Positions 45,778 through 56,568 are shown, counted from the first letter of the stretch. The stretch: DNA of 64,000 bases from Ruegeria spongiae (GCF_023502395.1 NZ_JAMFMB010000019.1:1-64000); one strand, 5' to 3'. Made by a program: numbers and translations. Notes: generated by a model not told the origin, from the letters alone.

Positions 45778-45793
45778 TTATGACTAGACATAA
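45778..45793. promoter_or_regulatory. Candidate HutC operator in the hutF-hutI divergent promoter
   Basis: TTATGACTAGACATAA is an inverted repeat (TTATG and CATAA arms around a CTAG centre, one mismatched pair) in the 77 bp between the divergent hutF and hutI starts. One repressor dimer here could control both units. Whether HutC reads this site and the one at 44346-44364 is untested. Confidence 0.5.
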
Positions 45794-45843
45794 CATTCTT
45801 AACCGCATACCTTACAACGTGCAAGCTTCCACAGAGGATTCCC

Positions 45844-47052
45844 GTGACCAACAAGCGCATCCTGACCGGCCTTCATGCCGCAACGATGAGTGCGGGCGAC
45901 GCCCCTTATGGTCTGATCGAACTGGCGGCGATCGCCATTGAGGGCGATCAGATCGCGTGGGTCGGACCCGCAAGCGCGGTGCCCGGCGACTTTGGCGACT
46001 GGCCCCGCGATGATCTGGGTGGGCGGCTGGTCACGCCGGGATTGATCGATTGCCATACCCATCTGGTTTTCGGCGGCAATCGCGCCCGCGAGTTCGAGAT
46101 GCGCCTGAACGGGGCCAGCTACGAAGAGGTCGCGCGCGCCGGTGGTGGAATCGTCTCAACCGTCAGTGACACGCGCACGGCGTCGCTGGAGACGCTGATC
46201 GCACAGGCTCTGCCCCGGCTGGACGCGCTGACCGCCGAAGGGGTCACCACGGTTGAGGTCAAATCCGGCTATGGGCTGGATCGAGAGACCGAGCTCAACA
46301 TGCTGCGCGCCGCCCGTGCATTGCAACGCGTACGCCCGGTGACGATCAAGACCAGCTTTCTGGGCGCCCATGCGACACCACCCGAGTACAAATCCCGCGA
46401 AGACGCCTATATTGATGAGGTCTGCATCCCGACGCTGCGCGCCGCAGGTGATGAAGGGCTGGTGGATGCCGTGGATGGGTTCTGCGAAAACATCGCCTTT
46501 GACACGGATCAGATCGACCGGGTGTTCCGCGTGGCGGCAGAGCTTGGCCTGCCGGTCAAACTGCATGCCGAGCAATTGTCCCATCTGGGCGGCACGCAAC
46601 TGGCAACCCGCTACAACGCCCTGTCGGCGGATCATCTGGAATATGCGACCGAAGCGGATGCGCGTGCAATGGCAGCTTCGGGCACTGTCGCGGTGATCCT
46701 GCCGGGGGCGTTCTATACACTGCGTGAGGTGCAGCAACCGCCGATCGAGGCGTTCCGCGCCCATCACGTTCCGATGGCGCTGGCCAGCGATTGCAATCCG
46801 GGATCATCGCCGCTGACCTCACTGCTGCTGACCATGAACATGGGCTGCACCCTGTTCCGCATGACGCCCGAAGAGGCACTGGCCGGTGTCACATGCAATG
46901 CCGCGCAAGCGCTGGGGCTGCCGGATCGGGGCCGGATCGCGCCGGGCCTGCGCGCCGATCTGGCGGTCTGGGATGTCGAAACACCGGCAGAGCTGTCCTA
47001 TCGCATCGGTTTCAACCCGCTTCACGCCCGTATCCTCGCAGGTCGCCCATGA
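45844..47052 (+). CDS. hutI: Imidazolonepropionase HutI
   Basis: The 402-residue amidohydrolase opens the imidazolone ring to give formimidoylglutamate, the third step of histidine breakdown. It has [20 protein letters not shown] with the metal-binding His pair, [57 protein letters not shown] and [20 protein letters not shown]. It is the first gene of the plus-strand unit and overlaps hutH by 4 bp. Confidence 0.96.
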   Translation: MTNKRILTGLHAATMSAGDAPYGLIELAAIAIEGDQIAWVGPASAVPGDFGDWPRDDLGGRLVTPGLIDCHTHLVFGGNRAREFEMRLNGASYEEVARAGGGIVSTVSDTRTASLETLIAQALPRLDALTAEGVTTVEVKSGYGLDRETELNMLRAARALQRVRPVTIKTSFLGAHATPPEYKSREDAYIDEVCIPTLRAAGDEGLVDAVDGFCENIAFDTDQIDRVFRVAAELGLPVKLHAEQLSHLGGTQLATRYNALSADHLEYATEADARAMAASGTVAVILPGAFYTLREVQQPPIEAFRAHHVPMALASDCNPGSSPLTSLLLTMNMGCTLFRMTPEEALAGVTCNAAQALGLPDRGRIAPGLRADLAVWDVETPAELSYRIGFNPLHARILAGRP

Positions 47053-48572
47053 TTGTTCTGACACCCGGCACCACCACGCTCGACACGCTGGAAACCCTTT
47101 TTCGAGATGGAACCCCGGCGCAGCTGGACCGGGCCGCCAGACCAGCCATCGACGCCGCCGCCGACATGGTGGCGCAGGCCGCAGCCGGATCAGAGGCGGT
47201 CTATGGCGTCAATACCGGGTTCGGCAAGCTGGCCTCGACCCGGATCGCGCCCGAGGACACCGCCCTTTTGCAACGCAACCTGATCCTGTCACATTGCTGC
47301 GGCGTGGGCGAGCCGCTGGCCCAAGATAAAACACGCCTGATGATGGTGCTGAAGCTGCTGTCGCTGGGCCGGGGTGCTTCTGGCGTATCCTGGGCGGTAA
47401 TCGAACAGATCGAGGCAATGCTGGCGCGTGATGTGATTCCGGTTGTGCCCTCGCAAGGCTCGGTCGGCGCTTCGGGGGATCTGGCGCCGCTGGCCCATAT
47501 GGCCGCAGCGATGATCGGCGCGGGCGAGGCTTGCTACGACGGCCAGCGCATGCCCGCCATTGAGGCGCTGAAATGCGCCGATTTAGAGCCTGTTACTCTC
47601 GGCCCAAAGGCCGGTCTGGGTCTGATCAATGGCACGCAGTTCTCGACCGCCTGCGCCTTGGCAGGCCTGTTTGACGGGTTGCGGATGGCACGCGCCTCGA
47701 TGGTGATCGCGTCACTGACAACAGATGCCATCATGGGCTCGACCGCGCCGCTGGTGCCCGAAATCCATGCGCTGCGCGGCCATGCGGGCCAGATCGACGT
47801 GGCACGGGGAATGCGGGCGCTGATGGAGGGATCCGAGATCCGCGAAAGCCATCGTGAAGGGGACACCCGCGTACAGGACCCCTATTGCATCCGCTGCCAG
47901 CCCCAGGTCGTCGGCGCGGCGCTGGACGTGCTGCGCATGGCGGCCCGCACGCTGGAGGTCGAGGCCAACGCTGTCACGGATAATCCGTTGGTGCTGGTCG
48001 AGGCCGGGCGCATCGTGTCAGGCGGCAATTTCCATGCCGAATATGTGGGTTTTGCCGCCGATCAGATCGCGCTGGCCCTGGCCGAAATCGGCGCCATCGC
48101 CCAGCGCCGCGTGGCACTGATGGTGGATCCGACGCTCAGCTTCGATCTGCCACCCTTCCTGACCCCTGAACCGGGGTTGAATTCGGGCTTCATGATCGCC
48201 GAGGTGACCACGGCGGCATTGATGAGTGAGAACAAGCATCTCGCCAACCCCTGCGTGACGGATTCCACCCCGACCTCGGCCAATCAGGAGGATCACGTGT
48301 CGATGGCCGCCCACGGCGCGCTGCGACTGGGGCGGATGGGTCAGAACCTGTCAGTGATCCTCGGGGTCGAACTGCTCTGTGCCGCGCAGGGGGTTGAGGC
48401 GCGCGCGCCGCTGGTGACCTCGCAACAGTTGCAGGCGGTGATCGCGCATCTGCGGCGCTCCGTGCCCGCGTTGGAACAGGACCGCTACCTCGCCCCTGAT
48501 ATCGAAGCGGCAGCGGCTATGGTCCGATCCGGCGATCTCGAACAGGTGGCGCAGCTCGAGATGCCGTCATGA
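47049..48572 (+). CDS. hutH: Histidine ammonia-lyase HutH
   Basis: The 507-residue enzyme deaminates histidine to urocanate. The self-processing Ala141-Ser142-Gly143 triad that forms the MIO cofactor is in [20 protein letters not shown]. Other blocks are [50 protein letters not shown] and [19 protein letters not shown] chose the ATG at 47049, overlapping the hutI stop by 4 bp. A longer frame runs back through hutI and is not real. It overlaps hutG by 4 bp. Confidence 0.96.
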   Translation: MIVLTPGTTTLDTLETLFRDGTPAQLDRAARPAIDAAADMVAQAAAGSEAVYGVNTGFGKLASTRIAPEDTALLQRNLILSHCCGVGEPLAQDKTRLMMVLKLLSLGRGASGVSWAVIEQIEAMLARDVIPVVPSQGSVGASGDLAPLAHMAAAMIGAGEACYDGQRMPAIEALKCADLEPVTLGPKAGLGLINGTQFSTACALAGLFDGLRMARASMVIASLTTDAIMGSTAPLVPEIHALRGHAGQIDVARGMRALMEGSEIRESHREGDTRVQDPYCIRCQPQVVGAALDVLRMAARTLEVEANAVTDNPLVLVEAGRIVSGGNFHAEYVGFAADQIALALAEIGAIAQRRVALMVDPTLSFDLPPFLTPEPGLNSGFMIAEVTTAALMSENKHLANPCVTDSTPTSANQEDHVSMAAHGALRLGRMGQNLSVILGVELLCAAQGVEARAPLVTSQQLQAVIAHLRRSVPALEQDRYLAPDIEAAAAMVRSGDLEQVAQLEMPS

Positions 48573-49351
48573 TCGAGGTGGTGCGCGGTGACAGCCCGCT
48601 GGTGCTGGGCCTGCCCCATACCGGGACCCGGATACCTGACGACGTTCTGTCCCGCCTGAACGCCACCGGGCAGGCAATGGCAGATACCGACTGGCACATT
48701 GACCGCCTCTATGACGGGCTGCTCGCCGGTACCACCACGGTGCGAACGCCAATCCATCGCTATGTGATCGACGTCAACCGCGATCCGGCGGGTATCAGTC
48801 TCTATCCCGGGCAAAATACCACCACCCTGTGCCCTCTCACCGATTTCGACGGCTCGCCGATCTACCGCCCGGGCATGGAGCCTGACGCCGGTGAAATCGC
48901 CCGCAGGCGCGAATCCTACCACGCGCCCTATCACGTCGCCCTGACGGCAGAGCTGGAGCGTCTGCGCGCTGTGCATGGCTTTGCCATACTCTACGATTGC
49001 CACTCGATCCGCTCGCATATCCCGTTCCTTTTCGACGGCATTTTGCCTGATTTCAATATCGGTACGAATAGCGGCACCACCTGCGCGCTGGGGCTGGAAC
49101 GCTGCGTTCAGGACATTTGCGCCGGTGCGACCGATTACAGCCACGTGGTCAATGGCCGTTTCAAAGGTGGCTGGACCACGCGCCACTACGGGCGGCCCAC
49201 AGAGGGTCTGCACGCGATCCAGATGGAACTGGCGCAATCCACCTACATGGAAGAGACCCCGCCCTGGACTTGGGCACCGGACAAGGCGCACGCCTTGCGC
49301 CGCCCCCTGACCGAGATACTCACAACGCTCAAGAACTGGAGCCCCGCATGA
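48569..49351 (+). CDS. hutG: N-formylglutamate deformylase HutG
   Basis: The 260-residue hydrolase belongs to the N-formylglutamate amidohydrolase family and releases formate and glutamate, the last step of this hut route. Visible are [59 protein letters not shown] and the metal region [19 protein letters not shown]. It works directly after HutF. Overlaps of 4 bp on both sides couple it to hutH and hutU. Confidence 0.94.
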   Translation: MIEVVRGDSPLVLGLPHTGTRIPDDVLSRLNATGQAMADTDWHIDRLYDGLLAGTTTVRTPIHRYVIDVNRDPAGISLYPGQNTTTLCPLTDFDGSPIYRPGMEPDAGEIARRRESYHAPYHVALTAELERLRAVHGFAILYDCHSIRSHIPFLFDGILPDFNIGTNSGTTCALGLERCVQDICAGATDYSHVVNGRFKGGWTTRHYGRPTEGLHAIQMELAQSTYMEETPPWTWAPDKAHALRRPLTEILTTLKNWSPA

Positions 49352-51027
49352 CCGACCCCCTCCACAATATCCGCGACATCTATCCCCCCACCGGGCCTGA
49401 GCTGAATGCCAAAAGCTGGCAGACCGAAGCGCCGCTGAGGATGCTGATGAACAACCTGCACCCCGATGTCGCCGAAAGCCCGCATGAGCTGGTGGTCTAT
49501 GGCGGCATCGGGCGTGCGGCGCGGACATGGAAGGATTTCGACCTCATTTGCGCCAGTCTGAAACAATTGGAGGCAGAAGAGACCCTGATCGTGCAGTCGG
49601 GCAAGCCGGTGGCGGTGATCCGCACCCATGCGGACGCGCCTCGGGTTTTGATCGCAAACTCCAATTTAGTGCCGCATTGGGCCACATGGGACCATTTCAA
49701 TGAACTCGATAAGAAAGGCCTGATGATGTACGGCCAGATGACCGCTGGCTCATGGATTTATATCGGTACGCAAGGCATCGTGCAGGGCACCTATGAGACC
49801 TTTGCCGAGGCCGGACGGCAGCATTACGAGGGTGACCTCACCGGCAAATGGATCCTGACCGGCGGTCTGGGCGGTATGGGCGGGGCGCAGCCGCTGGCTG
49901 CTGTCTTTGCCGGGGCCTGCTGCCTCGCAGTGGAATGCGACCCGGACCGGATCGATTTCCGCCTGCGCACCAAATATGTCGATGAGCGCGCCGACACGCT
50001 CGACAAAGCGCTTGAGATGATTGATCGCTGGACCAAAGCGGGCGAGGCGAAATCCGTCGGGTTGCTGGGCAATGCGGCCGATATTTTCCCTGAGATATAT
50101 GCGCGCATGCAGGCCGGTGGCATGCGCCCCGACATCGTCACCGACCAGACCAGTGCGCATGACCCGATCAACGGCTATCTGCCGCAGGGCTGGTCGCTGG
50201 CGGATTGGCGCGACAAGCGCGAAACAGACCCTAAAGCGGTGGAAAAGGCCGCCTGCGCCAGTATGCGCGTACATGTAGAGGCGATGGTCGATTTCTGGAA
50301 CGCAGGCGTGCCGACGCTGGATTATGGCAACAACATCCGGCAGGTGGCGCAGAATGAGGGGCTGGAGAATGCCTTTGCCTTTCCCGGATTTGTGCCCGCC
50401 TATATTCGCCCGCTCTTCTGCAAGGGCATCGGCCCGTTCCGCTGGTGCGCCCTGTCGGGCGATCCCGGGGATATCTACAAGACCGACGCCAAGATGAAGG
50501 AGCTCTTCCCCGAGAACACCCATCTGCACAATTGGCTGGACATGGCGCAGGAGCGTATCGCGTTTCAGGGTCTGCCCGCGCGCATCTGCTGGATCGGGCT
50601 GGGCGACCGGCACAAGGCGGGGCTCGCCTTCAACGAAATGGTGGCCAGCGGTGAGCTGAAGGCACCGGTGGTGATCGGGCGCGATCATCTGGATTCCGGC
50701 TCGGTCGCGTCGCCCAACCGCGAAACCGAGGCGATGCTGGATGGCTCGGACGCGGTCAGCGACTGGCCACTGTTGAACGCGCTGATCAACACCGCCTCGG
50801 GCGCGACCTGGGTGTCGCTGCACCATGGCGGCGGGGTTGGCATGGGCTTCAGCCAGCATGCGGGCGTGGTCATCTGCGCCGATGGCACGCCAGAGGCCGC
50901 GAAGCGACTGGAGCGGGTGTTGTGGAACGACCCGGCATCGGGCGTCTGGCGACACGCGGATGCGGGCTATGACATCGCCAAAAACTGCGCGCGCGATCAC
51001 GGGTTGAACCTGCCCGGCATCCTTTGA
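49348..51027 (+). CDS. hutU: Urocanate hydratase HutU
   Basis: The 559-residue enzyme hydrates urocanate to imidazolonepropionate using tightly bound NAD as electrophile. Blocks include [60 protein letters not shown] (NAD site), [20 protein letters not shown] and [21 protein letters not shown] chose the ATG at 49348. A longer frame reads back through hutG. It is the last gene of the unit, followed by a stem-loop at 51043-51089. Confidence 0.96.
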   Translation: MTDPLHNIRDIYPPTGPELNAKSWQTEAPLRMLMNNLHPDVAESPHELVVYGGIGRAARTWKDFDLICASLKQLEAEETLIVQSGKPVAVIRTHADAPRVLIANSNLVPHWATWDHFNELDKKGLMMYGQMTAGSWIYIGTQGIVQGTYETFAEAGRQHYEGDLTGKWILTGGLGGMGGAQPLAAVFAGACCLAVECDPDRIDFRLRTKYVDERADTLDKALEMIDRWTKAGEAKSVGLLGNAADIFPEIYARMQAGGMRPDIVTDQTSAHDPINGYLPQGWSLADWRDKRETDPKAVEKAACASMRVHVEAMVDFWNAGVPTLDYGNNIRQVAQNEGLENAFAFPGFVPAYIRPLFCKGIGPFRWCALSGDPGDIYKTDAKMKELFPENTHLHNWLDMAQERIAFQGLPARICWIGLGDRHKAGLAFNEMVASGELKAPVVIGRDHLDSGSVASPNRETEAMLDGSDAVSDWPLLNALINTASGATWVSLHHGGGVGMGFSQHAGVVICADGTPEAAKRLERVLWNDPASGVWRHADAGYDIAKNCARDHGLNLPGIL

Positions 51028-51042
51028 GCGGTCGATCCTGCC

Positions 51043-51089
51043 GTTGTCTGGGGCTGTGATCCGGCCTCGCCGACCCCACCCCGGACAAC
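51043..51089 (+). terminator. Stem-loop after hutU
   Basis: GTTGTCTGGGG (51043-51053) pairs with CCCCGGACAAC (51079-51089), 11 positions with one G-T pair, around a 25-base loop, 15 bp after the hutU stop. There is no T-run. It is a plausible end of the hut transcript. Confidence 0.5.
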
Positions 51090-51142
51090 GCCGGATCGAA
51101 TCGTGCTACACTCGGCCCTCAACAGACCGAAGGGAGGGTGTG

Positions 51143-51430
51143 ATGGCGTATGTGACCGTCTCGACATGGCGTTATGAAGAAGGGCAGGACGAGGCCGCGC
51201 TGGAGAAAAGCGCGCGGGACAACCTGACTCAGCTCAAGGCGATGGGGGCTGTGGGCGGGTATCTTGTCCGCACCTCCGACAGCGAAGGCATGGTTGTCGT
51301 GATCTATCCAGATGAGGGCACCTGGAACCGGGTGCGCGACATGGTCACCCATATGCGGGCCAATACCGATCCCGCAGTGGGCGGGCGCAATATTGATGTC
51401 CTGAGCGGTGCCGCGGTGGTGGCTGTGTAG
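51143..51430 (+). CDS. Small ferredoxin-fold-like conserved protein
   Basis: The 95-residue protein starts at an ATG with a good AGGGAGG site. Its pattern (YVTVSTWRYEEGQDEAALEK, GGYLVRTSDSEGMVVVIYPD, EGTWNRVRDMVTHMR) alternates strands and helices as in dimeric alpha/beta-barrel proteins, the fold of antibiotic-biosynthesis-monooxygenase-like proteins. No catalytic residue is identifiable. It stands alone between the hut unit and a convergent small gene. Confidence 0.7.
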   Translation: MAYVTVSTWRYEEGQDEAALEKSARDNLTQLKAMGAVGGYLVRTSDSEGMVVVIYPDEGTWNRVRDMVTHMRANTDPAVGGRNIDVLSGAAVVAV

Positions 51431-51434
51431 CCGA

Positions 51435-51647
51435 TCAGTGCAGGTTCTCGGGCAGAATACCCACTACCGTTCCCTGCGGCAGTTTGGTCAGCACCTGCTT
51501 GCCGCGCATGGCTTTGATCGCATATCCCATCCCGGCCAGGCGGAATTCCCATTCCCGCGCGCTCAGCGCCTGTTCTTTTTCCCGCTGGATCATGTCCAGC
51601 ATGGCTGCGTCGATCACAGCCCCGTTGGCTTCGCCAAAAGTCATCAT
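51435..51647 (-). CDS. Small conserved hypothetical protein
   Basis: A 70-residue product from ATG 51647 (a second ATG follows at 51644) contains MLDMIQREKEQALSAREWEF and RLAGMGYAIKAMRGKQVLTK, and ends in a hydrophobic segment VVGILPENLH. A longer start at 51734 is possible but lacks a ribosome site as good as GAGGTTGAG. It is cytoplasmic by appearance. No family is recognised. Confidence 0.55.
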   Translation of the reverse strand: MMTFGEANGAVIDAAMLDMIQREKEQALSAREWEFRLAGMGYAIKAMRGKQVLTKLPQGTVVGILPENLH

Positions 51648-51770
51648 CTCAACCTCGTTACCTTTTTGAACGAGGATGACACTGCCCGCTGATCTGGGCC
51701 GGAATTTACCGGAAATAGGGTGTTTTGCGGGCAACCGGGACAGTTCGTTTCCGATATTGCCGCAATTAAC

Positions 51771-52166
51771 CTATTTGGTCTTCGTGGGTGCCTGCAGTTC
51801 CTTGAACACAAAAATCGGGATCAGGATGGTGGCGATCAGCGAACCGAGCCAGACCAGCAGCGTGGCCGCCAGCAGATTGGCGATACCGCCGATCTGAAAG
51901 CCACTGACAATCAGGCTGGTGATGATGAGGCCAAAGAAAATCACCACCAAAGCAACGCCGCCCTTGAGCGCGGGCAGGTTCTTTTCACTGATTTTGGTAA
52001 TCAACGGGTCGGCGATGACCTGAATGACGGTAAAGATCACCACGACGATCAACAGCGACAGCGGCCCGACCGAGAACCCGTCCAGAATCAATGTGGCCAG
52101 CAACAGCCCCACCGCGTTGCTGATCAGGATGGCGGCGGCAAGCAGAAGGCGTCGGGTCATGGGCAT
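51771..52166 (-). CDS. Four-helix membrane protein (phage holin 4_2-like family)
   Basis: The 131-residue protein has about four membrane segments (about 6-28, 33-50, 67-90, 94-122) separated by short loops such as DPLITKISEKNLPALKGG. This matches the widespread small membrane family often named after mycobacteriophage holins, whose chromosomal members have no known lytic role. The position of the ATG at 52166 is supported by the immediate membrane segment. Nothing nearby suggests a phage. Confidence 0.7.
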   Translation of the reverse strand: MPMTRRLLLAAAILISNAVGLLLATLILDGFSVGPLSLLIVVVIFTVIQVIADPLITKISEKNLPALKGGVALVVIFFGLIITSLIVSGFQIGGIANLLAATLLVWLGSLIATILIPIFVFKELQAPTKTK

Positions 52167-52250
52167 GGTTCCTTGAAACGCAAATTGGGGTCAATTCACG
52201 TTCAGGGATAACGCATTCCGGCGCGGTGTTCACCAAATAGTTGCAAGGTC

Positions 52251-53438
52251 TCAGGGGCGCAACCCGGCCTCGGCCTCGATCTGTTTGCGCGACTTGCGGG
52301 CCCGCTCGGTGGCCGATTTCAACTGGCCGCAAGCTGCCATGATGTCCTCGCCCCGCGTCTTGCGGATGGGTGAGGCATAGCCTGCCTGATAGATGATATT
52401 GGCGAACGCCCGGATGCGGTTGTTCGAGCTGCGCTTATAGGGCGCGCCGGGCCATTCGTTGAACGGGATCAGGTTGATCTTGGCCGGGATGTTGTGGCGC
52501 TTGATATGGTCGATCAGGCGATGGGCATCCGCATCGCTGTCGTTCACCCCGTCCAGCATCACGTATTCAAAGGTGATCCGTTCTGAGTTCGACACTTTGG
52601 GATAGCCGGCCAGCGCTTGCAGCAGTTCCTCGATGTTCCAGCGCTTGTTGATCGGGACCAGCGCATCGCGGGTCTCGTCGGTGGTGGCGTGGAAGGAAAT
52701 CGCCAGCAGGCAGCCGATTTCCTCGGCCGTGCGCGCAATCTCGGGCACAACGCCGGAGGTCGAAAGCGTAATGCGGCGGCGGGACAGGGAAATCCCCTCG
52801 GGGTCCATGGCGATCTTCATCGCGTCGCGGACGTTGTCGAAATTGTACAGTGGCTCACCCATGCCCATCAGAACGATGTTGGAAAGCAGGCGGGTTTCGT
52901 CCTTGGGCGCGCCGGGGGTGGGCCATTCGTCCAGATCGTCGCGGGCCATCATCACCTGACCGACAATCTCGGCGGCGGTCAGGTTGCGCACCAGCTTCTG
53001 GGTGCCGGTATGGCAGAAGGAGCAGGTCAGCGTGCAGCCCACCTGGCTGGAGATACACAGCGTGCCGCGATCTTCTTCGGGGATATAGACCACCTCGACC
53101 TCATGGCCGCCAGCGATGCGGCACAGATATTTGCGGGTGCCATCCTCGGACACCTGTCGGGTCACCACCTCGGGCGTTTCGATGACAAAGCTCTCGGCCA
53201 GTTGCGCGCGATAGGCTTTGGCAAGGTTGGTCATCACGTCGAAATCACGTACGCCCCATTGATAGATCCACTGCCAGATCTGACCGGTCCGCATCTTGGC
53301 CTGCTTTTCCGGTGTGCCATGTTCGATCAGCGTCTCGCGCAGCTGGTCGCGGGTCAGGCCAACAAGGTTGAGCTTTCCCTCCGGCAGCTTGCGGGGAATG
53401 GTCATCACGTCCTGGGTGATCGGCGCTTTGGCGGTCAT
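52251..53438 (-). CDS. rlmN: 23S rRNA / tRNA adenine-C2 methyltransferase RlmN
   Basis: The 395-residue radical-SAM enzyme methylates A2503 of 23S rRNA and A37 of some tRNAs. The cluster motif CxxxCxxC is at Cys135, Cys139, Cys142 ([20 protein letters not shown]). The catalytic C-terminal Cys is in MAACGQLKS, with further blocks [35 protein letters not shown] and [15 protein letters not shown]. It is a single gene, upstream of nothing obviously related. Confidence 0.96.
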   Translation of the reverse strand: MTAKAPITQDVMTIPRKLPEGKLNLVGLTRDQLRETLIEHGTPEKQAKMRTGQIWQWIYQWGVRDFDVMTNLAKAYRAQLAESFVIETPEVVTRQVSEDGTRKYLCRIAGGHEVEVVYIPEEDRGTLCISSQVGCTLTCSFCHTGTQKLVRNLTAAEIVGQVMMARDDLDEWPTPGAPKDETRLLSNIVLMGMGEPLYNFDNVRDAMKIAMDPEGISLSRRRITLSTSGVVPEIARTAEEIGCLLAISFHATTDETRDALVPINKRWNIEELLQALAGYPKVSNSERITFEYVMLDGVNDSDADAHRLIDHIKRHNIPAKINLIPFNEWPGAPYKRSSNNRIRAFANIIYQAGYASPIRKTRGEDIMAACGQLKSATERARKSRKQIEAEAGLRP

Positions 53439-53584
53439 GGCGAGACTCGGGGTTTGTGCGTAAGATGCGCCTCTATATAGGAACGCGCGGCAAGATCAAA
53501 AGGAATCGTGTCGATCCGAACAAACCCGAACACAGGCCCGCGCCAGTTTCAGCAGTCAGGAAAATAGGTCAATCGACCGTTTTG

Positions 53585-54118
53585 CTACTCGGTGCAGCGC
53601 TTGTCGGCATCCTCGATACCGGCAGTAAAGCCCAGCAGCGAGAACGTGTCCTTGGTCTGGGTGCCGCGCCCGGAACGGGCGGTCAGCACCGCCTGCGCGC
53701 CGCGCTTCATCGCGGTCACGATCTTGGCATCGTCAGCGGCGGTTGCGGGCCAGGCCCATTCGCCTTCGGTGAAAAGTTCGAACTCGGACCCGCCGACGCT
53801 CAGGTTCACCGTCGAGCCCGGTGCAAAGGGATAGCCCCCGGTAAAGGTCACCTGACCCTTTACGCCCGCCTTTGGGCGAAAGAAAACAAACAGCAGGATA
53901 TCGCTGCGGCGCACGGCCACGACGCGGCCACCGCGAGTGTTCACCGTCTCTTCCGGAGCGGACACGATCCAGCATTCGGTCGGGTCCTGTTCGACAAACA
54001 CGCTCCACGATGTGTTTACCGCGACCCGGTTCGAGCTTTCCGACGTTTGCGCTATTGCGGTGCTTGCCAGCCCGGCCAGACACATGCCTGCCACGATACG
54101 CGCCAGTTTCAATCCCAT
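53585..54118 (-). CDS. Secreted invasion-associated locus B (IalB) family protein
   Basis: The 177-residue protein has a signal peptide (MGLKLARIVAGMCLAGLAST to about IAQ) and the IalB-type domain with WSVFVEQDPTECWIVSAPEE, VRRSDILLFVFFRPKAGVKG and VNLSVGGSEFELFTEGEWAW, and a second cysteine near the end. IalB proteins are periplasmic or outer-membrane-associated with poorly known function. The name comes from Bartonella and does not imply invasion here. I chose the ATG at 54118 for the signal peptide. Confidence 0.8.
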   Translation of the reverse strand: MGLKLARIVAGMCLAGLASTAIAQTSESSNRVAVNTSWSVFVEQDPTECWIVSAPEETVNTRGGRVVAVRRSDILLFVFFRPKAGVKGQVTFTGGYPFAPGSTVNLSVGGSEFELFTEGEWAWPATAADDAKIVTAMKRGAQAVLTARSGRGTQTKDTFSLLGFTAGIEDADKRCTE

Positions 54119-54292
54119 CTGTCCAGACTCCCAGACTGCCTCTAACCTCAAATCACGAACGTGCCCGCGCACCTTGATGGCGCATCTTTACCGCTCAGCC
54201 GACGCTTGCCGACATAGTCACATTATCGCATGTTCTACCATGGAAGAAAGAGCGATTGGCAGGAAATCGCGCAGAATTTCGAGAGGTTTTTC

Positions 54293-55288
54293 ATGACGCA
54301 GCCGATACCGATGGCCGAGGTCTGGCGCAGCACGTTTCTGGAAAGCGTGCATCTGGGCCATGCGGTGATATGCGATGACAGCGGGCAGATCGTGCGCAGT
54401 TGGGGCGACCCCAATGCGGTGATCTTTCCGCGATCCTCCTGCAAGATGGTGCAGGCGCTGCCGCTGCTGACATCGGGCGCGGCGGCAAAATACGGGCTGG
54501 ACGCCCAACATCTGGCGCTGGCCTGTGCCTCACACAAGGGCGCGGCGATCCATACCGACCGGGTCAGGGCGTGGCTGGATCACCTGGGGCTGGGCGTGGA
54601 CGACTTCCGCTGCGGTCCGCAGGTGCCCGAGGATCGTGACGCCCGCGAGGCGCTGATCCGCGCGTATGAGACGCCCTGTCAGGTGCACAACAACTGTTCC
54701 GGCAAACATGCGGGGTTTCTGACTCTGTCGCAGCATATGGGCGCTGGGCCCGACTATGTGGCGATGGATCACCCGGTGCAGCAGGCCTGTCTGGCCGCCT
54801 TCGAAGAGGTCACCGGCGAAGCCAGCCCCGGGCATGGGATCGACGGCTGCTCGGCCCCCAATTTCGTCACGTCGCTGACGGGTCTTGCGCGGGCCATGGC
54901 CTGGTTCGCCTCGGCCTCGGACCGATCGGATCGCCAAAGCATGGCAGCGGTCGAACTGACCAATGCGATGATGCGGCACCCCGAATTGGTTGCCGGCGAG
55001 CGCCGCGCCTGCACCGAGTTGATGCGCGCTGCCGGTGGAAAGGCCGCGATCAAAACCGGGGCCGAAGCGGTCTTTGTCGCGATCCTGCCGGAAAAGCGTA
55101 TGGGCGTCGCGCTCAAGATCATGGATGGCACGACCCGGGCCAGCGAATGCGCCATCGCGGCGATCCTGGTCAGTCTGGGCGTTCTCGACCCCGACCACCC
55201 GGCGACACGCAAATTCATGACCCCGCTTCTGCACAGCCGACGCGGCATCGAATGCGGTCACATCAATCCGGCCGAGGGATTCATCTGA
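54293..55288 (+). CDS. L-asparaginase, Rhizobium etli type
   Basis: The 331-residue protein fits the rhizobial asparaginase II family rather than the bacterial type I/II enzymes. The residues reported for the R. etli active site line up: Ser48 and Lys51 in RSSCKMVQALPLLT, Ser80 in ACASHKG, Cys135 and Lys138 in VHNNCSGKHAGFL, and the Asp/Cys pair in GIDGCSAPN. It hydrolyses asparagine to aspartate and ammonia in the cytoplasm. I chose the ATG at 54293 (GAGAGG site). A longer frame from 54230 adds an unconserved N-terminus. Confidence 0.92.
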   Translation: MTQPIPMAEVWRSTFLESVHLGHAVICDDSGQIVRSWGDPNAVIFPRSSCKMVQALPLLTSGAAAKYGLDAQHLALACASHKGAAIHTDRVRAWLDHLGLGVDDFRCGPQVPEDRDAREALIRAYETPCQVHNNCSGKHAGFLTLSQHMGAGPDYVAMDHPVQQACLAAFEEVTGEASPGHGIDGCSAPNFVTSLTGLARAMAWFASASDRSDRQSMAAVELTNAMMRHPELVAGERRACTELMRAAGGKAAIKTGAEAVFVAILPEKRMGVALKIMDGTTRASECAIAAILVSLGVLDPDHPATRKFMTPLLHSRRGIECGHINPAEGFI

Positions 55289-55312
55289 TCCGTCACGCGC
55301 CTGGTGGCGGGC

Positions 55313-55627
55313 TTACATCTCGATGATTTCCGCCACCTCGACGGAACCTGACCCGTCCGCGACCATCGGGCAGCCCTTGGCCATTTCGGTGGCTGCTTCA
55401 ATCGAATCAGCCTTGACCACGGTGTAGCCCGAGATCGGATTCGCCCCGCCATCATCGGCCACACCCGCGGCGCTGACGGTTTTTGACATGCCAACCGGCG
55501 CGCCGGGGATTTCCAGCGAAGGGCCCATTTTCTCGAACCATGCGCCCCAGGCGGCCATGGTCTTTTCGACTTCGGCAGGGTCTTCGGGGCGGGTTCCGCC
55601 GTGATAGGCAAAGATGAATTGCGGCAT
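55313..55627 (-). CDS. YCII-related small protein
   Basis: The 104-residue protein follows the YCII fold (dimeric alpha/beta barrel) with FIFAYHGGTRPEDPAEVEKT, MAAWGAWFEKMG, ISGYTVVKADSIEAATEMAK and GCPMV, typical of the DGPF/YCII family found next to SRPBCC genes. Function is unknown. It sits 22 bp after the AHSA1-family gene in a unit with the ArsR regulator. The ATG at 55627 has a GGAGGG site. Confidence 0.85.
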   Translation of the reverse strand: MPQFIFAYHGGTRPEDPAEVEKTMAAWGAWFEKMGPSLEIPGAPVGMSKTVSAAGVADDGGANPISGYTVVKADSIEAATEMAKGCPMVADGSGSVEVAEIIEM

Positions 55628-55649
55628 AAAGAAACCCTCCGGTTGGTGC

Positions 55650-56078
55650 TTATTGAATCTGTGCGTCCAGCTTGCGCAGCGACGAGGTCCAGCCCTTTTC
55701 GTGGTTGGCGGCGATATCCGCATCGCTCAAATCGCGGTGATCGAGGATCAGCCGCGCGCCGGTCTCGGTGTCCTCGACGGTCAGGATCACATGGCTTTCG
55801 GCCCCGCGCGCGTCCGCGTCATCATGCCAACCCCAGGTGAAGCCCACCGATTTCGGCGGGTCGACATGGGTGACGTGGCCCGACACCTTGAAGCGCTCCC
55901 CCTCTTCATTCACCATGACCGAATACCACGGCCCCTTGCGGGTGAAATCCAGGTCATGCTCGGGCACATGTAATCCCTCGGGACCCCACCATTTCAATAA
56001 CTTGTCCGGATCACTGACCCAGGCGAACAGCGTCTCGGCACTGATCGGATAGTGGCGTTCCAGCCGCAGCTCGCTCAT
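55650..56078 (-). CDS. AHSA1/SRPBCC-family protein
   Basis: The 142-residue protein has the START-like AHSA1 fold: LERHYPISAETLFAWVSDPD, KLLKWWGPEGLHVPEHDLDF and VGFTWGWHDDADARGAESHV, ending in the C-terminal helix with HEKGWTSSLRKLD. Members bind hydrophobic ligands. They commonly pair with an ArsR regulator and a YCII protein, exactly as here. It overlaps the ArsR gene by 4 bp. Ligand unknown. Confidence 0.9.
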   Translation of the reverse strand: MSELRLERHYPISAETLFAWVSDPDKLLKWWGPEGLHVPEHDLDFTRKGPWYSVMVNEEGERFKVSGHVTHVDPPKSVGFTWGWHDDADARGAESHVILTVEDTETGARLILDHRDLSDADIAANHEKGWTSSLRKLDAQIQ

Positions 56079-56398
56079 GCTTGGTCCTCCAGGGTGATGG
56101 CGGCGTCCAGCCGGTCCAGGCTGGCCTCCCAGAACGCGCGTTTCGAAATCGTCCAGTCGGCAATGGCCCTCAGACCATGCCCGTCAACGGTATAGAGCCG
56201 ATGGGTGCCCTGCACCCGCTGCCGGACAAGCCCGGCCTCTCGCAGCACCTTGAGATGCCGCGAAATGGCGGCGCCCGACATGCCGCGCCCTTCGATCAAG
56301 TCCCCGGCGGCAAGCTCTCCTTCGGTCATGAGCTGTTCGACGATCGACATACGGGTCTGATCGGACAGGGCGGAGAAGGCTTTTATAACAGTCGTCAT
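56075..56398 (-). CDS. ArsR-family transcriptional regulator
   Basis: The 107-residue winged-helix regulator has IKAFSALSDQTRMSIVEQLM, then MSGAAISRHLKVLREAGLVR (recognition helix) and RVQGTHRLYTVDG (wing). It lacks the metal-binding CxC motif of arsenic sensors and belongs to the group paired with AHSA1 genes. It leads the unit ArsR-AHSA1-YCII, so it likely controls it by autoregulation. The signal is unknown. Confidence 0.92.
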   Translation of the reverse strand: MTTVIKAFSALSDQTRMSIVEQLMTEGELAAGDLIEGRGMSGAAISRHLKVLREAGLVRQRVQGTHRLYTVDGHGLRAIADWTISKRAFWEASLDRLDAAITLEDQA

Positions 56399-56568
56399 GC
56401 GCGATTGTTAACACAGGCGCTAATTAACGTAAATGTTAATGATTGGGGCGGCGATGGTCGGGCCTTTGACCGGTATGGAATGTGGCAAAGTTCATAGACA
56501 GCGCAAAGCGCCAGCCGTTAATGTTCTTCTACAGATCACGTTTGAATAACTTTTTAGGAGATTTTGTG

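Noticed and set aside
51771-52166. Holin-like gene as sign of a prophage
   Set aside because: Chromosomal members of this small membrane family are common and no phage structural, lysis or integrase genes are nearby.
53585-54118. IalB-like protein as evidence of a host-invading bacterium
   Set aside because: The family is widespread in free-living alphaproteobacteria. The name alone does not support invasion.
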